Shown here piece after piece: positions 1 through 8,681 of a stretch of DNA of 56,381 nucleotides; the first letter of the stretch is position 1; each line of letters opens with the position of its first letter. Source of the DNA: an uncultured Opitutaceae bacterium (lineage in GTDB: Bacteria > Verrucomicrobiota > Verrucomicrobiia > Opitutales > Opitutaceae). The position numbers and the translations under genes were made by a program. A model generated the notes under the pieces. The model was given only the letters and a program-made list of their open reading frames with translations, searched no databases and was not told the DNA's origin. Location: the NCBI GenBank assembly GCA_937902925.1, contig CALFNN010000029.1, forward strand, positions 1-56,381. Direction: 5' to 3'.

Positions 1-1128
1 GCGGAGACGATGGACGGCGGCAAGCCGATCAAGGAGTCGCGCGACTTCGACGTGCCGATGGCGGCGGCGCATTTTTTCTATCACGCGGGCTGGGCCGACA
101 AGCTCGACTACGTGGCGCCGGGCCGAGGGGTCGCGCCGCTCGGTGTGGTCGGCCAGGTGATCCCGTGGAATTTTCCGCTGCTGATGCTGGCGTGGAAGCT
201 CGCCCCGGCGCTGGCGATGGGCAACTGCGTGGTGCTCAAGCCGGCCGAGACGACCTCGGTGACATGCTTGAAGCTGGCGGAGATCTTGCAGGATGCGGGA
301 CTGCCGCCCGGGGTCGTGAACTTTGTCACGGGCGCGGGTGAGACCGGCGCGGCGGTGATGGGGCATCCGGTTGCGGCGAAGGTGGCGTTCACCGGCTCGA
401 CCGAGGTCGGCAAGATCATCATGCGCTCGCTCGCCGGCACGGAGAAGAAGATGACGATGGAACTCGGCGGCAAGGCGGCGAACATCGTGTTCGATGACGC
501 CCCGATCGACCAGGCGGTCGAAGGCATCGTCAACGGGATCTTTTTCAACCAGGGCCACGTGTGCTGCGCGGGTTCGCGGCTGCTCGTGCACGAGCCGGTG
601 GCCGACCGGGTGATCGCGAAGCTCAAGAACCGGATCAGGGTGCTGCGCGTCGGCGACCCGATGGACAAGAACACGGACATCGGCGCGATCAATTCGAAGG
701 AGCAGCTGGGCAAGATCACCGAGCTCGTCGCCGCGGGCATGAAGGAGGGCGCGGAGATGTTCCAGCCCTCGTGCCGGCTGCCGGGCAAGGGATATTATTT
801 CCGGCCGACGATTTTCTCCGGGGTCTCGATGAGCCATCGGATCGCGCGCGAGGAGATCTTCGGGCCGGTGCTGAGCATCCTGACGTTCCGCACGGTCGAC
901 GAGGCGGTCGAGAAGGCCAACAACACCGCCTACGGGCTGAGCGCCGGCGTGTGGACGGACAAGGGTTCGCGCATCCTGAAGATGAGCGTCGAACTCAAGG
1001 CGGGAGTCGTCTGGGCCAACACCTACAACAAATTCGACCCGACGTCGCCCTTCGGCGGCTACAAGGAAAGCGGCTTCGGCCGCGAGGGCGGCCGGCAGGG
1101 GCTGCTGGATTACGCGAAACTCGGGTAA
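1..1128 (+). CDS. NAD(P)-dependent aldehyde dehydrogenase, 5'-truncated by the window edge
   Basis: Oxidises an aldehyde to the acid with NAD(P) in the cytoplasm. The reading frame is open from base 1, so the true start lies to the left and about 100-120 residues are missing compared with the usual 480-500. Visible family motifs in order: the nucleotide-fold segment VVGQVIPWNFPLLM, the NAD-site lysine in VVLKPAE, the glycine motif FTGSTEVGK, the general base Glu in MELGGK, and the catalytic cysteine in FFNQGHVCCAGSR. The C-terminal NPFGG-like motif appears as SPFGGYKESGFGREGG. All catalytic residues are intact. A POT transporter follows after 52 bp, and a catalytically dead ALDH homologue follows that. 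Such ALDH pairs are known next to deoC (deoxyribose-phosphate aldolase); whether deoC lies upstream cannot be seen. Confidence 0.93.
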   Translation, partial: AETMDGGKPIKESRDFDVPMAAAHFFYHAGWADKLDYVAPGRGVAPLGVVGQVIPWNFPLLMLAWKLAPALAMGNCVVLKPAETTSVTCLKLAEILQDAGLPPGVVNFVTGAGETGAAVMGHPVAAKVAFTGSTEVGKIIMRSLAGTEKKMTMELGGKAANIVFDDAPIDQAVEGIVNGIFFNQGHVCCAGSRLLVHEPVADRVIAKLKNRIRVLRVGDPMDKNTDIGAINSKEQLGKITELVAAGMKEGAEMFQPSCRLPGKGYYFRPTIFSGVSMSHRIAREEIFGPVLSILTFRTVDEAVEKANNTAYGLSAGVWTDKGSRILKMSVELKAGVVWANTYNKFDPTSPFGGYKESGFGREGGRQGLLDYAKLG

Positions 1129-1180
1129 GCCGCGAGCAGACCTGACGTCGCGCCGAATCGTGCGCTGATTCCCTTTAGCA

Positions 1181-2554
1181 ATGTCGAAACCCCAATACTA
1201 CACGACCCCGATCAAGACCACCGGCATGGCGCCGGGCATTCCGTTCATCGTCGGCAACGAGGCGGCGGAGCGGTTCAATTTTTACGGGATGCGCGCGGTG
1301 CTCGTCGTGTTCATGACGAAATATCTCGTCGACCGCAGCGGGGCAGCGGCGCCGATGGACGAGAACGACGCCGCCGCGGCTTACCACTGGTTTCAGTTTG
1401 CCAGCTATTTCTTCCCGACGCTCGGGGCGATCGTGTCCGACGCGTTTTGGGGCAAGTATTACACCATCCTGAGAATTTCGCTGGTGTATTGCCTCGGCAG
1501 CGTGGTGCTCGCACTGGATCACACGCGCCTCGGGCTGACACTTGGCCTGACGCTGATCGCGATCGGCACAGGCGGAATCAAAGCGTGCGTGGCTTCACAC
1601 GTTGGCGATCAATTTGGCCCGGACAACCAGCACCTGCTATCGCGGGCGTTTGGCTGGTTCTATTTCTCGGTCAACGCCGGTTCGACCGTTTCGTTTCTGC
1701 TGATTCCCTGGTTGCTGGAACATTACGGGCCGGGGCCCGCCTTCGGTCTGCCGGCGGTCCTGATGCTGGCTGCCACGTATGTGTTCTGGTCGGGCCGCTA
1801 CAAGTTTGCGCACATTCCGCCAGGCGGAAAAAAGCTCCTGCGCGAAACCTTCAGCCGCGATGGACTTTCTGCACTTGGCAAACTCGCCGCAATATTCGTG
1901 TTCATGGCAGTCTTCTGGTCGCTTTATGATCAGAGCGGCGGCGAGTGGGTCTTGCAGGGGCAGAAGATGAACCTGCACTTCCTCGGGATCGACTGGCTCG
2001 CCGCCCAGATTCAGGTGGTGAATGCGATCCTGATCCTCGTGTTCATTCCCCTCTTTCAATTCTGGCTATATCCGCTGATCAGTCGGGTGTTTCCCTTGAC
2101 GCCGCTGCGGAAAATCGGCCTCGGGCTGGTTGTCATCGGTTTGTCATTTCTCGTCAGCGCCTGGATCGAGCGGCAGATTGCAGCTGGATTGAAACCGAGC
2201 ATTGGGTGGCAGATGCCGGCTTACGTCCTGTTGTCAGCGGGTGAGGTGATGGCCTCGATTACCGCACTGGAGTTCGCTTACACGCAGGCGCCAAAATCAA
2301 TCAAGTCGATGGTGCAGGCGCTTTACCTGCTTTCGATATCCGGCGGCAACCTCGTGGCGGCGCTCGTCCACGTGTTCATCAAGAACCCGGACGGCACGGT
2401 GAAACTGCAGGGCGCCGCCTACTACAACTTCTACGCGGCGCTTTCGATCGGATGCGTCGCGGTTTTCGTGTTCGTGGCAAAGGCCTACAAGGAGAAAACC
2501 TACCTGCAGGGTGAGGAACCCGTGGCGCTGGCCGGGGCGGCGGCGGAGACCTGA
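1181..2554 (+). CDS. POT/PTR2 family proton-dependent oligopeptide transporter
   Basis: Proton-coupled uptake of di- and tripeptides across the inner membrane. The 457-residue protein has the family's N-terminal proton-binding motif as NEAAERFNFYG (about residues 26-36; ExxERFxxYG), a GTGGIKACVASHVGDQF segment near residue 130, and the PTR2 signature FYFSVNAGS near residue 160. About a dozen hydrophobic segments are evident, ending in a short Ala-rich tail. Length is a little below the usual 480-500. The gene sits between two aldehyde dehydrogenase genes and, in its middle (about 1440-2340), contains clearly more A/T-ending codons than its neighbours, which could mean a separate origin. Spacing of 52 bp before and 25 bp after is compatible with one operon. 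Confidence 0.93.
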   Translation: MSKPQYYTTPIKTTGMAPGIPFIVGNEAAERFNFYGMRAVLVVFMTKYLVDRSGAAAPMDENDAAAAYHWFQFASYFFPTLGAIVSDAFWGKYYTILRISLVYCLGSVVLALDHTRLGLTLGLTLIAIGTGGIKACVASHVGDQFGPDNQHLLSRAFGWFYFSVNAGSTVSFLLIPWLLEHYGPGPAFGLPAVLMLAATYVFWSGRYKFAHIPPGGKKLLRETFSRDGLSALGKLAAIFVFMAVFWSLYDQSGGEWVLQGQKMNLHFLGIDWLAAQIQVVNAILILVFIPLFQFWLYPLISRVFPLTPLRKIGLGLVVIGLSFLVSAWIERQIAAGLKPSIGWQMPAYVLLSAGEVMASITALEFAYTQAPKSIKSMVQALYLLSISGGNLVAALVHVFIKNPDGTVKLQGAAYYNFYAALSIGCVAVFVFVAKAYKEKTYLQGEEPVALAGAAAET

Positions 2555-2579
2555 GCGCGGCGCCGGACTATTTTTCAAC

Positions 2580-3440
2580 ATGAGCAGACTGCCCATCACC
2601 AAAACCCCGAAGCCCTATGTCGGCGGCGCGTTCATCCGCTCGGAAAGCGGGCGCACGTTTCCCGTCAAGGACGCGGCGGGTAACTTTTTCGCCAACATCC
2701 CGCAGTGCACGCGCAAGGACCTGCGCAACGCCGTCGAGGCCGCCGCGAAGGCCGGCCCGGGCTGGGCGAAGCGCACGGCCTACAACCGTGGCCAGATCCT
2801 TTACCGGCTCGGCGAGATGCTCGAGGCGCGGCGGCAGGAGATGATCGACGTGCACGTCCACCTCGGCGGACCGAAGGGGCCCGCCACGAAGGCGGTCGAT
2901 ACCGCCGTTGACCGGCTGGTTTACTACGCCGGCTGGGCGGACAAATACGAACAGCTCCTCGGCAACGTGAATCCGGTGGCCTCACCGCATTTCAATTTCA
3001 CCGTCACCGAGCCGATGGGCGTCATCGGCGTGATTGCGCCGGACCTGCCGCCGCTGCTGCCGTTGATTTCGCTGATCGCGCCGGCGATCGTGAGCGGCAA
3101 CACGGTCATCGCGCTCGCGTCGGAAAAGGTGCCCTATCCCGCCGTGCTCTTGGGGGAGATGCTCGCGACCTCCGATCTGCCGGGTGGCGTGGTGAACATC
3201 CTCACCGGCTTTCGGAAGGAGCTCGTGCCGACGTTTGCGACGCACACGCACCTCCGCGCGATTGTCGGGGTGGTCGGCGCGGAGGACCGCAAGGCGCTCC
3301 GGCTCGGCGCGGCGGAGAGCGTGAAGCGCACGCATTTCGTCGACGCGGAAACCAACTGGCTCGGCGATTCCGCGCAGAGCCTTTACGCGATCCGCGACAC
3401 GCTCGAGTTCAAGACCACCTGGCACCCGATCGGGGCGTAG
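2580..3440 (+). CDS. short aldehyde-dehydrogenase-like protein lacking the catalytic domain
   Basis: This 286-residue protein resembles the N-terminal coenzyme-binding half of aldehyde dehydrogenases but stops before the catalytic cysteine region. Recognisable segments: TRKDLRNAVEAA (helix near residue 45), the YYAGWADKYEQ helix, the TEPMGVIGVIAPDLPPLLPL strand-turn that in active enzymes reads GQIIPWNFPL, and LPGGVVNILTG. The PWN motif is changed to PDL and the lysine of KPAE is lost (ALASEK), so cofactor binding is doubtful and there is no GQxCxAGSR cysteine. I chose the ATG at 2580 because the longer reading frame would overlap the POT gene and begins with Arg/Pro-rich sequence unlike the family. 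A partner or scaffold role for the active ALDH at 1-1128 is an inference; similar full-length/short ALDH pairs occur in deoxynucleoside catabolic clusters of other phyla. Confidence 0.8.
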   Translation: MSRLPITKTPKPYVGGAFIRSESGRTFPVKDAAGNFFANIPQCTRKDLRNAVEAAAKAGPGWAKRTAYNRGQILYRLGEMLEARRQEMIDVHVHLGGPKGPATKAVDTAVDRLVYYAGWADKYEQLLGNVNPVASPHFNFTVTEPMGVIGVIAPDLPPLLPLISLIAPAIVSGNTVIALASEKVPYPAVLLGEMLATSDLPGGVVNILTGFRKELVPTFATHTHLRAIVGVVGAEDRKALRLGAAESVKRTHFVDAETNWLGDSAQSLYAIRDTLEFKTTWHPIGA

Positions 3441-3523
3441 GCCCGGCAGCGGGCCGGGGCTTGCGCGTCCGGGGCCGGCCGGCCGGAGGGTTATGACCCG
3501 GTTGCCACGGCGATCCGCCGCGT

Positions 3524-5383
3524 TTGGCTTGCCGCCGGCGGGCGGACCCCGGAAATTCGGCGCCCGTGTTGGGCCAATCCTTGCGTTTCCGGGCAGGAGC
3601 GGTGCGGCGCGGTCTGGCGATCGTGGCGCTGCTGGGCGGAGTTGTCGCACTCCGTGGCGACGTGACGCCGACGGCGCCCGACCAGGTGCGGCTGCAGTTG
3701 AAATGGCTGCACCAGTTTCAGTTCGCCGGCCACTATGCGGCGATCGCACAAGGCTACTACCAGGCTGCGGGGTTGGACGTGCAGTTGCTCGAGGCGGAGC
3801 CGGGCCGCGATCCGGTCGATACCGTGCTGCACGGCGGGGCGGAGTTCGGCGTCGGAACCTCGGAACTGATCCTGCGGCGCGATCGGGGCGATCCGGTGGT
3901 CGTGCTGGCCGCGATCTTCCAGCATTCGCCGCTGGTGCTGCTGGCGCGACGCGACAACGGCGCCAACGACCTGCAGGCGCTGCACGACAAGGCGATCATG
4001 ATCGAGCCGCAGTCGGCCGAACTTTTCGCGTATTTCAAATACGAGGGGATCGATCCGGCGAAACTGCGCATCCTGCACCATTCGTTCGAGGTGAAGGACC
4101 TGATCGACGGGCGGGTGGCGGCGATGTCGGCCTACTCGACGGACGAGCCGTTCCAGTTGCAGCGGGCGGGCGTGGAGTTCCTGACGTTCACGCCGCGCGC
4201 GGGCGGCATCGATTTCTACGGCGACAACCTGTTCACGACCGAGGAGCAGGTTCGCGCGCATCCGGAGCGGGTCCGGGCGTTCCGGGCGGCAAGTCTCCAG
4301 GGCTGGGACTATGCGCTGGCGCATCCGACCGAGATCGTGGACCTGATCCTCAAGCAATATGGCGGCCGCAAGAGTCGCGAGCATCTCCTGTTCGAGGCCG
4401 AGCAGACAGCGCTGCTGATGCACCCGGGGCTGATCGAAACCGGGCACATGAATCCGGGACGCTGGCGGCACATGGCGGACACCTATGCCGAGTTCGGGAT
4501 GTTGAAGAATCCCGCCACGGCGCTCGCGGGCCTGCTCTACGATCCGGATCCAAAGCCGAATCTGGCCTGGGTTTATTGGTCGCTGATCGCCGCGGCGGTG
4601 ATCGCGCTCGCGACGCTGGGCTGGGCGCTGCCGCTGGCGCGACTGAACGGCCAGTTGCGGCGCGCGAAGGAGGCGGCCGAGGCGGCGGGGCAGGCGAAGA
4701 GCCGGTATCTCGCGGTGATGGCCCACGAGATCCGCACGCCGATGAACGGCGTGGCGGGCTTTGTCGACCTGCTCAAGACGAGCCCGCTGAACGACGACCA
4801 GCGGGAGAATGTCGAGATGATCGAGCGCTCGACGGGAAACCTGCTGAAGCTGATCGACAACCTGCTCGAGTATTCGCGCCTCGAGGCGGGACGCGTCGAG
4901 GCGGAATACCTGCCGGTGAAGTTGACGGAGTTCATGGAGGACATCACCGAGCTGTTTTCCCCGGCCGCGGCTTCGAAGGGAATCGGCCTCAAACTCACCG
5001 TCGCGCCCGACGTGCCGGCGCTGGTGCTGACCGATCCCACGCGGGTGCGGCAGATTTTGACCAACCTGTTGTCGAACGCGGTGAAGTTCACGTCCTCAGG
5101 CGGGGTCGAGGTGACGGTGGCGCGCGTGGCGGACAAGCCGCGGCTGCGATTCGACGTGTGGGATTCCGGCGGCGGGATTCCGGAGGAGGCGAAGAGCCGG
5201 ATTTTCGAGGTCTACACGCAGGCGGACGCGTCGGTCTCGCGGCGCCACGGCGGCTCCGGTCTCGGTCTGTCCATCGCGCGGCAACTCGCCGAGATGCTCG
5301 GCGGGACGCTGACGGTCGAGAGCGAGCCGGGGAAAGGCTCGAACTTCACGCTGGAGATTCCGTTGCGCGCGGTGGCGGGATGA
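3524..5383 (+). CDS. sensor histidine kinase with NMT1/THI5-type periplasmic binding domain
   Basis: Membrane sensor kinase. An N-terminal hydrophobic leader is followed by an NMT1/THI5-like solute-binding domain (about residues 50-335; opening LQLKWLHQFQFAGHYAA is typical of this family). Then come one membrane segment (about 350-370), a HisKA dimerisation domain with the phospho-acceptor in MAHEIRTPMNG (about residue 400), and an ATPase domain with N box LLSNAVKF (about 513), G1 DSGGGI (about 547) and GSGLGLSIA (about 576). There is no receiver domain and no response regulator beside it, so its partner is unknown. The start is uncertain: TTG at 3524 is the longest option, and GTG at 3566 or 3602 would give a cleaner signal peptide. 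The ligand may be a pyrimidine or sulfonate-like small molecule by family analogy only. It converges on the minus-strand gene ending at 5408. Confidence 0.9.
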   Translation: MACRRRADPGNSAPVLGQSLRFRAGAVRRGLAIVALLGGVVALRGDVTPTAPDQVRLQLKWLHQFQFAGHYAAIAQGYYQAAGLDVQLLEAEPGRDPVDTVLHGGAEFGVGTSELILRRDRGDPVVVLAAIFQHSPLVLLARRDNGANDLQALHDKAIMIEPQSAELFAYFKYEGIDPAKLRILHHSFEVKDLIDGRVAAMSAYSTDEPFQLQRAGVEFLTFTPRAGGIDFYGDNLFTTEEQVRAHPERVRAFRAASLQGWDYALAHPTEIVDLILKQYGGRKSREHLLFEAEQTALLMHPGLIETGHMNPGRWRHMADTYAEFGMLKNPATALAGLLYDPDPKPNLAWVYWSLIAAAVIALATLGWALPLARLNGQLRRAKEAAEAAGQAKSRYLAVMAHEIRTPMNGVAGFVDLLKTSPLNDDQRENVEMIERSTGNLLKLIDNLLEYSRLEAGRVEAEYLPVKLTEFMEDITELFSPAAASKGIGLKLTVAPDVPALVLTDPTRVRQILTNLLSNAVKFTSSGGVEVTVARVADKPRLRFDVWDSGGGIPEEAKSRIFEVYTQADASVSRRHGGSGLGLSIARQLAEMLGGTLTVESEPGKGSNFTLEIPLRAVAG

Positions 5384-5407
5384 TCGTCGGCCTGGAACGG
5401 ATAGGCG

Positions 5408-5896
5408 TCAGATCTTCGTTGCGCGGCCGGCGGTGTTTTCGGCGAGGCGCTCGATGATTTTTTCGAGGCGGCGCTGGCGGGTTTCCGGCGTGCGGGATTG
5501 TTCGAGCAATTCGATCACGATGCGGCGGGTCGAGGGCGAGCCGCGGTGGAACGCGGCGGCGGCCGCGGGGCGGAATTGAAAGGCGCGCCGCAGATCCTCG
5601 GGGAGGATGGCGTGGCGCGGCTGGCGATCGGCGGCTAGCTCGACCGCGAGCAGATCGCCGGCGTCGAGCTGCGCGGGGCGCAGCACGTCCATCTGGAGGA
5701 CGAGCCGGCGTTTTTTTCCGCCGGCCGGGACGAGGGTCGAGACGGTTTTTTCGCCGGCGTAGCGGGCGATCACCGGGATGTGGGTCCCGCCGCCCAGAGC
5801 GGCGACGATGGCGGGTGGCACCACGATGTGGCGGAGGACGCCGATCCGGGCGATGCGGGCGCGAAACGCGGGCAGGGCGGCGAGTCGGGCGGGCAT
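5408..5896 (-). CDS. DUF1905/OmdA (YdeI-like) domain protein
   Basis: A 162-residue protein with two recognisable parts. The N-terminal half (about residues 8-85) resembles the DUF1905 beta-barrel: FRARIARIG, HIVVPPAIVAAL, and a Lys/Arg-rich KKRRLVLQMDVL strand. The C-terminal half is an OmdA/YdeI-type helical segment ending SPSTRRIVIELLEQ-like and RTPETRQRRLEKII, the signature of 'bacteriocin-protection' proteins. The biochemical role of this family is not settled. The ATG at 5896 overlaps the TGA of the upstream aminopeptidase gene by one base (TGATG), which is a strong sign of translational coupling and fixes the start in preference to the longer frame reaching 5932. The two genes therefore form an operon. 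Confidence 0.85.
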   Translation of the reverse strand: MPARLAALPAFRARIARIGVLRHIVVPPAIVAALGGGTHIPVIARYAGEKTVSTLVPAGGKKRRLVLQMDVLRPAQLDAGDLLAVELAADRQPRHAILPEDLRRAFQFRPAAAAAFHRGSPSTRRIVIELLEQSRTPETRQRRLEKIIERLAENTAGRATKI

Positions 5897-8562
5897 CAGT
5901 TTTCGGGCGCCGTGATGCGCGCCTTTACCCACGCATCGATCGCGGGCAGCTCCCGACGCTTCACCGCGGCGAGGTGGCGCATGCCGTCGGCGGTCTTCTC
6001 GGCCTCGGCGAGGGCGTCGGGCGGAAGTTTTTTCCGCACGTAGTCCACGAGTTCGTCGGCGCGGGCGGCGTCGTTGAAGAAGCGCAGGATGTTCGGCACG
6101 TAGAAATTCCGGCCGAAGAAGGCGACCTGCGCGAGCAGTGCGTCCATGTGCTCACGGGCGAAATCCCACGCCAGGGCGGCGTGGTCGTTGGCGGCGATGG
6201 CGGCGACGTTGCGAACGGATTCGTTGACGGACAGCTCATGGCCGAGGCTCAGGGCGAGCGTGTCGCGGGCGAGGGCGGGATCCTCGGCGGCCTGCAGCGC
6301 GGCGTAGGCGCGGCGTTTTTCCTCGGTGGTGAGGGCGGTGCGGGCGAGGGTGTGGAGTTTTTCGTAGGTCTCGCGCGTGGCATAGCGGCCGACGGTGCGC
6401 AGCACGGGGGCGCGGAGGTCGCCGGCGAGGGTCGCGGGATCTTGCAGATACGCCTCGAACCGGCGGGAGCACTCGCGAATGACGGCGGCGTCGCCGCACT
6501 GGCCGAGGAGGTTGATGGTGTCGGCGCGCAGCGACCCATCGAGCGGCGATTCGCCCGGCGCGGCGGTCCAACCGAGCCGGGTGAGCTGGGGCGCGAGCCG
6601 TTTCACGATCCACGCCTGATAGGCGCGGCGGCCGGGCTCGCCGGCCTGGAGGCGATCGATCGCCCACAAGCGGTCGAGGATCTGGGAGACAACGGCGGGG
6701 CTGGTGCTCGCGCCGAGTTTATCCGCGAGGTCGAGCCACGTCGGCGCGGGAACGCGGCCGGCCTCGACGAGCGCCCACGTGTCGGAGAGGAGATTGAGCT
6801 GGTCGCCGACCGGCAGCGTCGCGATTTCGCGGCGCAGCGCGGCGGCGAACGGTTCGTCGTAGAGGGCGCGGTAGTAACCGGTGTCGCCGATATTGACCTT
6901 CGGCGTGCCGCTGCCGGCCGGCCAGGGCACGGTCACGGCGCGGTCCTCGAGAAGGACGACGGCGGGCGTGGCGAGGCGGGCGGTGTTGGCGACCGTGACG
7001 GGGATTTTCCAGGTCAGCGGCGCGGCGGTGGGATCGTCGAAGGTGAAGCGTTGCTGCTCGAGTTCGAGCATCCGGCGCGCGCCGGTGCCGGTTGCCGAGA
7101 CTTGCACGACGGGAAAGCCGGGCTGCTCGGTCCAGCCGGCGGCGAGCGCGACGACGGGTTTGCCGGAGGCTTCGCCGAGCGCGGTCCACAGGTCCGCGGT
7201 CGTGGTGCTGGAATACTGATGCTGCGCGATGTAGCGGCGGATGCCGGCGCGAAACGTGTCCTCGCCGAGATAAGCCTCGAGCATGCGCAGGAAGCACTGG
7301 CCCTTTTGGTAGGAGATGACGTCGAACGCGTCGCCGGCCTGACTCTCGTTGGCGATGGGCCGCTGGATCGGGTGCGTGGTCCGGCGGGCATCGAGATCCA
7401 TGGCGCGATCCTTGTCGGCGCTGGCGCGGAGCCAGAGCTGCCATTCGGGGTTGAGGGCGGCGGAGGATTTGGTGCCCATCCACGAGGCGAAGCCCTCGTT
7501 GAGCCAGATGTTGTCCCACCACGCCATCGTGACGAGGTCGCCGAACCATTGGTGGGCCATCTCATGCGCGATCGTGGTGAAAACCGCCTCGCGGCGCACC
7601 TGCGAGGAGGCGGCGGGATCGAAGAGGATCGCGGTGTCGATGTAAGTGATCGCACCCCAGTTCTCCATCGCGCCGAAACTCGCGAAGGCGTTGGGCACCG
7701 CGATCTGGTCGAGCTTCGGCAGCGGATAGCGGATGCCGAAATACTGGTTGTAGAACGCGAGGATGCGCTTGGTGCATTCGAGCGCGTAAAGGGCGGTCGG
7801 GCGCTTGCCCTCGGTCGTGACGATGCGGAGCTTCACGCCATCCTGCTCGCCCTCGACCGTCTCGAATTCGCCCGCGTAGAGCGCGACGAGGTAGCTCGCC
7901 ATCGCGGGCGTGCGGGCGAACACGACCTCCTTCAGTCCGCCGGCGAGCGGGGTCTCGCGCACGACGGGCATGTTGGCGACGGCCAGGAGTTTCTCGGGCA
8001 CGACGAGCGTGACGTCGTAGGTCGCGCGATAGACGGGCTCGTCCCAGCAGGGGAAAACCCGGCGCGCGTCGGTCGGCTCCATTTGCGTGCCGAGCATGAG
8101 TTTGTCGCCGGACGGAGTGGGGTATTGGTCGACAAAGATTCCCTGGGCCTGCGTGCCGATCCTGCCGCGATAGGCGAGTGCGATGGTGTGCGAACCGGCG
8201 GCGAGTCCCTCGGGCGCGGCGAGCGTGAGCGTCTGCCGGGCGGGGTCGAGTCGCGTCGCGAGCGGCCGTGGATGCGCCGGGTCGTCGAGCAACACGGCGG
8301 AGGTGATGTCGAGCTCGAGGGCGTTGAGGACGAGTTCATGGACCGGTTGCAAAGCCTCGAACTCGATCCGTGCGGTGCCGGTCGTCGTGCGCGCGGCGAG
8401 ATCGGGCTGGATGCGCAGCGCGTAGTGCCGCGGCACGGCGGTCTTCGGGAGCTGGCCGGGCGTGTCGGCGAACGAAAACGGCCTCTCGGCCGCAAGCGTT
8501 GCGGGGAGGGCCAGGGCGAGCGCGAGCGCCCGCCATCCGGGGCCGACGGAGCGTGGGAGCAT
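5896..8562 (-). CDS. M1 family zinc aminopeptidase, exported
   Basis: Removes N-terminal amino acids from peptides, most likely in the periplasm because residues 1-25 form a signal peptide (basic start, Ala/Leu-rich core, cleavage near LAA). The M1 hallmarks are all present: the substrate-recognising GAMEN motif (FGAMENWGAIT, about residue 299), the zinc site HEMAHQWFGD (HExxH, about 331-335) and the third ligand in NEGFASW (about 354). At 888 residues it has the full catalytic part plus the long helical C-terminal domain of the APN/ERAP branch. It is followed directly by the OmdA-like gene with a one-base stop/start overlap. Taken with the POT peptide transporter at 1.2-2.6 kb it fits peptide use, though the two are not in one operon. 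Confidence 0.95.
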   Translation of the reverse strand: MLPRSVGPGWRALALALALPATLAAERPFSFADTPGQLPKTAVPRHYALRIQPDLAARTTTGTARIEFEALQPVHELVLNALELDITSAVLLDDPAHPRPLATRLDPARQTLTLAAPEGLAAGSHTIALAYRGRIGTQAQGIFVDQYPTPSGDKLMLGTQMEPTDARRVFPCWDEPVYRATYDVTLVVPEKLLAVANMPVVRETPLAGGLKEVVFARTPAMASYLVALYAGEFETVEGEQDGVKLRIVTTEGKRPTALYALECTKRILAFYNQYFGIRYPLPKLDQIAVPNAFASFGAMENWGAITYIDTAILFDPAASSQVRREAVFTTIAHEMAHQWFGDLVTMAWWDNIWLNEGFASWMGTKSSAALNPEWQLWLRASADKDRAMDLDARRTTHPIQRPIANESQAGDAFDVISYQKGQCFLRMLEAYLGEDTFRAGIRRYIAQHQYSSTTTADLWTALGEASGKPVVALAAGWTEQPGFPVVQVSATGTGARRMLELEQQRFTFDDPTAAPLTWKIPVTVANTARLATPAVVLLEDRAVTVPWPAGSGTPKVNIGDTGYYRALYDEPFAAALRREIATLPVGDQLNLLSDTWALVEAGRVPAPTWLDLADKLGASTSPAVVSQILDRLWAIDRLQAGEPGRRAYQAWIVKRLAPQLTRLGWTAAPGESPLDGSLRADTINLLGQCGDAAVIRECSRRFEAYLQDPATLAGDLRAPVLRTVGRYATRETYEKLHTLARTALTTEEKRRAYAALQAAEDPALARDTLALSLGHELSVNESVRNVAAIAANDHAALAWDFAREHMDALLAQVAFFGRNFYVPNILRFFNDAARADELVDYVRKKLPPDALAEAEKTADGMRHLAAVKRRELPAIDAWVKARITAPEN

Positions 8563-8681
8563 CGTGCGACAATTCCCGGCCGGCCGGCGGAGTCAACGAC
8601 CGGGCTGTGACGAGGTCGCCCCGAACGGCGATGCGACCTGGCCGCCACGGTTCAGCAACTGCGGCGGCGTGGCGCTTCGCG

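Noticed and set aside
3493-5457. Second long plus-strand frame overlapping the NMT1 sensor kinase
   Set aside because: The other frame carries the HisKA and ATPase motifs; this one is Arg/Gly-rich and featureless.
5815-8610. 931-codon plus-strand ORF opposite the aminopeptidase gene
   Set aside because: It is antisense to the M1 aminopeptidase, whose motifs are intact, and its translation is Gly/Arg/Glu-rich with no family motif; it is a GC-rich shadow.
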